Shown piece after piece: positions 57,905 through 64,000 of a stretch of 64,000 nucleotides of DNA; the stretch's first letter is position 1; each line of letters begins with the position of its first letter. A model generated the notes under the pieces. It was not told the DNA's origin and ran no database searches. It saw nothing but the letters and a program-made list of their open reading frames with translations. A program made the position numbers and the translations under genes. This DNA is from Camillea tinctor (Eukaryota; Ascomycota; Sordariomycetes; Xylariales; Xylariaceae): assembly GCA_022578605.1 (NCBI GenBank), contig MU394093.1:62001-126000 (forward strand). Reading direction: 5' to 3'.

Positions 57905-58803
57905 TCATTCGTCCTCCGGGGGCAATTCGTCGTCAATATATCGGATCAGAGAGATGCGCATCTCTGTGGTATCATTGCCCCTCAAGACATCGCTAATGAA
58001 ATGGGCCTCGACCTGCATCTGCACCATCTCCAGCGCTCCCCGCAACACGCCACAGAAAATGTTGGAGTACCAGAGCTCGTCTTGGGCGCGGCCGTCGTCG
58101 GGGAGCTCGACGAAATCGGCCAGGGGGTTCTCTTCGAAGACGAGGGAGAATTGCTTGCTGTCGCTCGTCCAGTTCGTGATGGTAGGGGTGATGTTGAGGA
58201 AAATCTTGAAGCCGACCTGCGCGCGAGATCAGCCAAAGTGAATCTTCCCCTTCCAATGGGGGTTGAGTATTGATTATATTCGCTATACCTTTGCGATCAT
58301 ATCCGCCGTCTCTCGAAAGTTGGAACATCTCCGCATAGTGTTAGACTTAGCGAGGTAGTCTTCGATCAACCTGAGTCCTATGTTGTAGCCCATCCTGTCC
58401 AGCTGCTTATTGACCTGGAGGTAATCGCCCTCGAAGTCCCGACATAACTGGGCAACGATGGTTCCGTAGGTTAAGATCACTAGCTCGGCGTTGACCTTAT
58501 CGACGCGTGTCCTTTATGACGATGAGAGTTGATTAGATTAGAACGTTGGTAGTTTTGATGGTGGCGGTAATGGAGAGGAGCCTGGCTTGACTCGCTTGGT
58601 TCAACCCGACTCGGGCTCGGCTCGACTTGACTTGACTTGACCTGACTTGAGTTGGACTGGACTGGCTTGACTTACTTCCATATCCTAGGAGCATTTAGCA
58701 TTTGGAGGATGGTTCCAGAGGGGGGGAGGGGGGCAAAGGCTAGATGGAACTGAGATGAGGTTACTCACTCCTCGCCCACACGGGCGGCCTTGCTCGATGA
58801 CAT
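57905..58803 (-). CDS. bet3: TRAPP complex subunit Bet3 (TRAPPC3)
   Basis: Three exons (58803-58769, 58511-58289, 58216-57905) give 189 residues, the normal Bet3 length. The joins rebuild [20 protein letters not shown] followed by [18 protein letters not shown], which is highly conserved. [19 protein letters not shown] and [20 protein letters not shown] then run across intron 2, and [19 protein letters not shown] lies near the C-terminus. Bet3 is a core subunit of the TRAPP complexes that tether vesicles and activate Rab1/Ypt1 in ER-to-Golgi traffic; a conserved Cys in this family is acylated. The first intron (58512-58768) is unusually long for this window and holds a pentamer repeat. The promoter side faces the RIP-degraded transposon, whose nearest end is less than 400 bp away. 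Confidence 0.95.
58581..58672. repeat. Degenerate (CTTGA)n repeat in the first intron of bet3
   Basis: About 90 bp made of imperfect CTTGA/CTCGA/CTGGA units on the plus strand, purest at 58623-58650. Intronic, so length changes would not affect the protein. Confidence 0.8.
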
Positions 58804-59196
58804 GCTCGGCAGACGAGCTGTGGAATTCGGAGTTCAATCAGACCATTGAAGTCTGTTGTTCTTTATGGGTGAGGGACTCGTTATGTCTCTGGCAAAGCCT
58901 TTCCTTTCTTGCGCGTTTGTCAAGAAGCTTTTGGATGGATCGTGAAGTACTCCGTACAGCCTGGAGAGGTTTAATAAAGTACTGGGTACGGAGTACGGGA
59001 TCTCGCAATTCAGCAATGCACGAAGGGTAGTAGTCCGGCAGTACTTTAGGCGGTGAGAGGATTACGATAAGCGAGGGGTAATCTATCAGCCTAAGCCTAT
59101 GTAGTTGTACGGAGTACATATTGATAAGGTTATCTCGGTGCCAAGAACCAAGATGGGTTCGAGAGTACCAAACTCTAATAAGCATGATCCGGAGTA
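58804..59196. promoter_or_regulatory. bet3 promoter with repeated CGGAGTAC motifs
   Basis: The motif GTACGGAGTAC or a close variant occurs at about 58947, 58985, 59108 and 59191 in either orientation. It is a perfect palindrome around CGG/CCG when complete. The function is unknown; such short palindromes recur in ascomycete non-coding DNA. The last copy abuts the transposon. Confidence 0.4.
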
Positions 59197-59356
59197 CCGC
59201 ATTTTTTTAGGTAGTTGAAGGTTTGGCACTCTGCTTTTAATCCTTAAAACTAATCTTTTTATATAGATTAATTAAAGTACCTATAAGTACGTATTAAGGA
59301 GAGATTTATATAGAAAATTGCTTAAAAGATACCTCTTTTTTTTTATATATTTAAAT
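59197..59356 (+). repeat. Left terminal inverted repeat
   Basis: Matches the reverse complement of 61283-61443 from CCGCAT inward through TTTGGCACTCTGC and AAACTAATCTTTTTAT to TTTAAATA. Differences are nearly all transitions. Confidence 0.88.
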
Positions 59357-61282
59357 ACTTACTAATTTTAAATTAATTATTGTTTTTTATTATATTTTTA
59401 ATTTAACTTAATTAATTATTTTAATAAAATAGCAGTTATAAAGTTAATTTTAAAGTTATTTTAAGCTATTTAATTAGTTTTTAAATTTTATTAAAAGCTT
59501 ATATATACTTTGTAATTTTTAAAAAAGCGCGGTTAATTTTTTAAACTTTTTATAAAACGCAATATTTATTAATTTTATTTTTATAAAAAAATTAAATTAT
59601 GGCATTTAACAATTAAATAACTAAAAGTTTTAATTTAATTAACTAATTATAAACTTACATTAAATTAAAATTTATATAGTAAATTATTGCAATTAATATA
59701 TTATTTTTTTATAATTAAGTTGCTTAATTTCGAAAAAAAGTTTTAAAAATTAACGTATATTAAAGCAGTTGCGTTTTTTTATATTTTTATTTTAACTATA
59801 ATAAAATAATAGCGCATAAAAAACAAGATTATTAATAAAACATATAAAAAAAAAGTTATTATTAAATTATAATAGCTAAACTTAAAAAAATAACTATATA
59901 TAACTTTTTATGCTGCGTAAAAAAAGTTTATTTATATTATTAAAGCTTAGTTTTAAAGTTATTTTTTAAGTTTTTTTTTAAGAAATATACTTAGTTAAAA
60001 TGCATTTATTATTTTAATTTAACCGTAATTAGTTTTAACAGTTTATTAATAAATATTATTTAAGTTATTAATAAATTATAAAAGCTTTTTTAAAAGTTTT
60101 TAAAAATATGTATAACGTATGTTTAAAGTTTTTTTTTTTATATAAAAAAATTTAAAATTAATTAAAAAATAAAATTTATACTTTATTAAACTTTTATAAA
60201 GCTTTTTAATTAAGTTTATAATGTTACTTTAAAAGTTTTTATTAATTAAAATATTTAATATAAATAAAACTTTTATATTATTTAAGTTTTTAAATAGTTA
60301 TATATATAAAACTATAAGCATAAAAAGTATGTTAAAAAAAGTAAATTGCAATAGTTAAAACAAAAAATAAACTACTTTAATATTATATATTATTACTAAT
60401 AAAACGTTTTTTAAGCTTAAACTTATATTTAAAAAAGCTAATAACGATAAATATAAAAGTAAGTTTTTATTATATACTTTAAATGTTTTTATTAAATTTA
60501 ATAAAATAAGCTATAATAACGAAAAATTTATAATATAATAAATTATTAAAAAACTTATAAAATATACATAAAAAAAAACATTTTTTATTTTTAATGCCGC
60601 TACTTTTTACTATATAAAAAAAGTAAAAGCGTTTATAAAAACTACTAAAGTTTTAGCAGCTTTTATATTAAAAAGTTTTATAAGCTATTTTTAAATATTA
60701 AATATACATATTAATAAAATTATAAAGTGTATATTAAAAAAACAATATAATATTTAAGTTAAAAAAAGAAATTAAAAATATTTATTAAATAGTTATAAAT
60801 ATATTTTATTAATAATAGCTTTTAATTAAAAAATTAAAACTATTTATATAGTTTTTAAAGCTATAAAATTATTAAAGAAACCTTATTATAAAAAGTTAAT
60901 ACATAAAGGTTTTTTATAAATAAAAGTTTTTATTTATTTAAATAGCTTTTAAAATTACTTTATATATATAAAAAAACTTAATATAAAAAAGTATAATAAG
61001 TTGTAAAAATATTTATAAAACTTAATATTAATATAATACGTTAAAAGCATTAACTATATTATTGCAAAACTAAGTATAAAAGTTAAAAATAAAGCTTTAA
61101 ATTTAAATAAACTAGTTAAAAAGTTTTTTTTATTAAAAAGTTAACTATATTTAAAAACTAATAAAAAGCTTTTAAAAATATATAAAATAAAACATTTAGC
61201 TTATTTAAGCATTAAAGCTAAGTTAATTATAAAGTTAAAAAAGTTTATTTAAAAAAAATAAATGTTATTAATTTTAGTTAAA

Positions 61283-61443
61283 TATTTAGGTATATAAAAA
61301 AAAAAAGGTACTTTTTAAACAATTCTTTATATAAATCCCTTTTTAATACGTGTTTATAAGTACTTTAGTTAATTTACATAAAAAGATTAGTTTTAGGGAT
61401 TAAAAGCAGAGTGCCAAACCTTTAACTACCTGAAAAAATGCGG
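61283..61443 (-). repeat. Right terminal inverted repeat
   Basis: Partner of the left repeat. It keeps a few bases that are mutated on the left, such as TTTCAGG for TTTTAGG read from the outside, so it is less degraded at some sites and more at others. Confidence 0.88.
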
Positions 61444-61952
61444 TAGACTTCACTGGATTGACATCAGTGGACCTCACCTCACATAAGTTTGTGGAATATC
61501 CTTCCTCCGCTACCCGCTGTGAAGTACCCACTGAACATTACATAAGTGAAGTCCTCAAGCATTAATAGTGGATCTAACTTAAACATCAGTACCTAGTACT
61601 AGGTACTAGTACTAGCTTTTAGTTGTAGTATTTTCTTACTACTACTACTAGTGTAGCAGTAGTACTACTACATACCTGATTTCAATTCTATTGACCTATA
61701 GCAAAGCTCTCAAGCTACTCACCTACCTACATCAACTCCTATTATATTAATCGAGGAGACCTGCAACCCAATAACACACCTCATACCCACGAGCAAACCC
61801 CAATTCGACCCAGAAATACTAAATACCGAATACAAAAGCCCATACCGTCTTCTTACCTGCCAACATTGAACTTATCCATTCGCTCTCAATACCAAGAAGA
61901 AGAAGAAGAAAAAAACACAACCTCAGCTCACTAACGAGAGAAGGAGAAGATC
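61444..61952. promoter_or_regulatory. Promoter and leader of the U5 snRNP gene
   Basis: Between the transposon and the WD40 gene. It holds an ACTAGTACTAGT/CTACTACTACTAGT-rich stretch (61587-61675) and an AAGAAGAAGAAG leader just before the ATG. No gene seen. Confidence 0.5.
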
Positions 61953-63285
61953 ATGTCTGCTGAAAAGAGGCCCGCCTCCGATGAGCCAGGCGCTGGTCAA
62001 CTGGTCGTCAAGAGACAAAAACCGGGAACCACCACGGCGCTAGCACAGCGCGATGGCTCTTCTGGAGCTGGTGCTCTCGTTCAGTCGGTATGTTGTCGTT
62101 GTTATTGTTGTTGAGCCCGCGTCTAGCTTGACTATGGTAGCTCATGTGTTCTTGTGCTCTTGTGCTCCTTTACTCTACTAACCCATCTGCTCTTTGTTTA
62201 CCACTAGTCTATACGGACAAGCAACCTCGAGGCCCCGTTGATGGAGCTTACTGGCCACTCGGGAGAGGTGTTCTCTGCTAAATTCGACCCCACGGGACGG
62301 TTGATAGCATCAGGCTCTATGGACAGGAGTATTCGTAGGTTATCCTTCGTGTTCTTAGACATTGCATACCATACACGTCGCATGGTTTCGCTTTCAGATC
62401 ACTGACAACGGTGTGCAGTGCTGTGGAACTCGTCTGGTGCATGCGAAAACTACGGCATATTGACCGGCCACCGAGGCGCCGTCCTGGACCTGCAATGGTC
62501 TCGCGACTCCGAAATACTCTACTCCTCCTCAGCCGATATGCACCTGGCCAGCTGGGATTTAAGCGCCGGCACGAGAATAAGACGCTACGTGGGTCATGAA
62601 GAAATCATCAACGCTATGGATATTAGCAAGAGAGGAGAGGAACTGTTGATCAGCGCAAGCGACGATGGTACAATTGGCATATGGGACCCTCGATCCAAGC
62701 ACGCAGCCGACCATATCGAGACCGAGTTCCCCATAACTGCCGTGGCCGTGGCCGAAGCCGGCAATGAGATATACTCGGGTGGTATAGACAATGATATCAA
62801 GGTCTGGGATCTGCGAAAGAAGGCGGTGGTGTACTCCATGCTTGGGCATAACGATACGATAACGAGCCTCCGCGTGTCGCCCGATTCCCAGTCGCTCCTG
62901 TCCTACTCGCACGATTCGACCGCCAAAACCTGGGATATCCGCCCTTTCGCCCCGACCGAGCGACACATTCGCACCTTTGACGGCGCTCAGATGGGTATCG
63001 AAAAGAACCTGATCCGTGCTAGCTGGGATAAGGAAGGCAAGAAGATCGCTGTCGGCGCTGGCGACGGTACCGTGGTTATTTGGTCGAGTGACAACGGCAA
63101 GCTCTTGTACAAGCTCCCAGGACACAAAGGCACGGTGAACTGTGCCGAATTTACACCCAATGATGAACCTATAAGTGAGTGATGACTGGCAACTTTATGG
63201 AACAGGGACGGTGCTTATACTGATATTGTTATTAGTTCTTTCGGCCTCTTCAGATCGCAGAATGCTACTGGGTGAACTGCGGTAA
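61953..63285 (+). CDS. U5 snRNP 40 kDa WD40 protein (SNRNP40/Cwf17-like)
   Basis: Four exons (61953-62087, 62208-62334, 62419-63174, 63236-63285) give 355 residues, against 357 for the human protein. After a basic N-terminus (MSAEKRPASDEPG, then LVVKRQKPG) seven WD40 repeats form a propeller. Blocks include LTGHSGEVFSAKFDPTGRLI, SMDRSILLWNSSGACENYG (restored across intron 2), LASWDLSAGTRIRRYVGHEE, DNDIKVWDLRKK and TAKTWDIRPF, and the protein ends SASSDRRMLLGELR. This protein is a component of the U5 snRNP and the spliceosome in the nucleus. The last exon is only 50 bases and completes the final strand. The transposon lies about 500 bp upstream without affecting the frame. Confidence 0.94.
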
Positions 63286-64000
63286 ACATAGTATGGACAA
63301 ATTATAGATCAAGTTGTCCGTGGCGCAAGTAAAGCCATAGTTAGACAGCCCGAATCCCACAGGTGCTGTGAAGAGCACTAAGCAAAAACAGTGAGGGCGT
63401 TCCAAGTGGAAGCAGCAGCCAGGTAGCATGGTAACTATTCTCGCCCTGCTAGCCCTGGAATGCGAAAGGAGCCGTGGTCGAATTACAGTTCCCTAGTCCC
63501 GTAGAGCAAACGTGAGACTGCCATTCAAGATAGGAGGGGGGGATACTTGAGGCTAACGGCCTTTAGCAAGTATATTTGCGAGACCCGATGAGCATCATAC
63601 GCGCCTGATTGATGATGCACGTTGTCGATGAATACGGGATCTTGGTAGATGATATCTGACCATCAAACGGGATGTTCAGGGCTGCTGGAATGACCTGAAA
63701 CTTGACTATACCTCATGTAGCCGAACGAGCGGCAACCCAGTTGGGAGAAGAGGGCATTGAATACGAGAATGCGGCAGGATAAGAGGGAATTTTGGCTACC
63801 GATGCAGTACACCTATCACCTGCCTTAGGCACCTCCGTGTATGTGTAGGTCTATGGGCCTCCTTGACCAAGCTACCTGTAGATGTCTCTGTGTATTGTCT
63901 AATTGTCGAGGTCAGGTTTTTTTAATTGACGATAGGTAGACTATTAATCAGTGTCTATGATGCTCGCTCTTATTCGGCCTTTCTAAATATGTATTAAATG
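63286..64000. other. 3' flank, no gene seen
   Basis: Sequence after the U5 snRNP gene to the window edge. I find no frame with family resemblance and no tRNA-like fold. A gene starting beyond the edge may have its flank here. Confidence 0.5.

Larger units (their letters stand above)
59197..61443. mobile_element. RIP-degraded DNA transposon with 160-bp terminal inverted repeats (TA target)
   Basis: A 2247-bp block with almost no G or C is bounded by inverted repeats that begin CCGCATTTTTT and contain TTTGGCACTCTGCTTTTAAT. It is flanked on both sides by TA (59195-59196 and 61444-61445), the target duplication of the Tc1/mariner/pogo superfamily. The two repeats differ almost only by C/T and G/A changes, the footprint of repeat-induced point mutation. 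No transposase frame survives, since nearly every frame is full of TAA and TAG. The length is somewhat above that of typical fungal Fot1/pogo elements. Superfamily assignment rests only on the TA and the repeats. The element must have existed in at least two copies when RIP acted. Confidence 0.85.

Noticed and set aside
59197..61443. Nuclear copy of mitochondrial DNA or a centromere-like AT block
   Set aside because: The inverted repeats, TA duplications and transition-only differences between repeats fit a RIP-mutated transposon better.
1..64000. CRISPR arrays, bacterial operons, ribosome binding sites, rRNA or tRNA genes
   Set aside because: The DNA is fungal nuclear with spliced genes. 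I found no regularly spaced direct repeats with unique spacers, and no tRNA-like arm and T-loop combination on reading both strands by eye; a tRNA scan would be needed to be certain.

Overview
The window is nuclear DNA of a filamentous ascomycete (Pezizomycotina), most likely a Sordariomycete. Genes are split by short introns (about 50-65 nt, GTAAGT/GTATGT donors, CTAAC/CTGAC-like branch sites). The repertoire is fungal: a HET-domain NLR, a Ppo-type oxylipin synthase, a SomA/Flo8-type LisH regulator, MFS pumps and a secreted pectate lyase. A 2.2 kb transposon has been turned almost entirely to A+T by transition mutations, as expected from repeat-induced point mutation (RIP). An assignment to Xylariales would be a guess.

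Layout. 0-6 kb: a catabolic trio, with the end of a dihydroxyacetone kinase, a 3-hydroxyisobutyrate/threonate-type dehydrogenase and a class II ketose-bisphosphate aldolase. 6-14 kb: housekeeping genes, with UBR7-like ubiquitin ligase and MCM2 divergent from a shared promoter, then a polyglutamine coiled-coil protein. 14-24 kb: an accessory stretch with a small gene remnant, a PL9 pectate lyase, a decayed nucleoside-phosphorylase/ankyrin NLR and a DUF2235 hydrolase. 24.5-28.3 kb: a dioxygenase-P450 fusion of the Ppo/linoleate diol synthase family. 30.6-34.6 kb: an 11-exon P-type cation ATPase. 37-44 kb: two MFS transporters flanking a dead Nudix gene. 44.6-47.5 kb: a HET-NB-ARC-TPR protein. 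49-51.7 kb: the SomA/Som1-like regulator, followed by about 6 kb without a convincing gene. 57.9-58.8 kb: TRAPP subunit Bet3. 59.2-61.4 kb: the AT-rich TA-flanked transposon. 62-63.3 kb: the U5 snRNP WD40 protein.

The first three genes plausibly act together: the dehydrogenase, aldolase and triose kinase would turn a four-carbon sugar acid or related ketose into triose phosphate. The NLR genes and the DUF2235 protein are typical of fast-evolving fungal self/non-self regions. The other genes are functionally independent neighbours. Splice structures were worked out by hand. Each proposed exon chain keeps one open frame and restores family motifs, but no transcript data were available. No wholly new system stands out. 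The best leads are the catabolic cluster, the NLR with nearly identical TPR units, the Ppo protein with an altered P450 motif and the RIP-degraded transposon.
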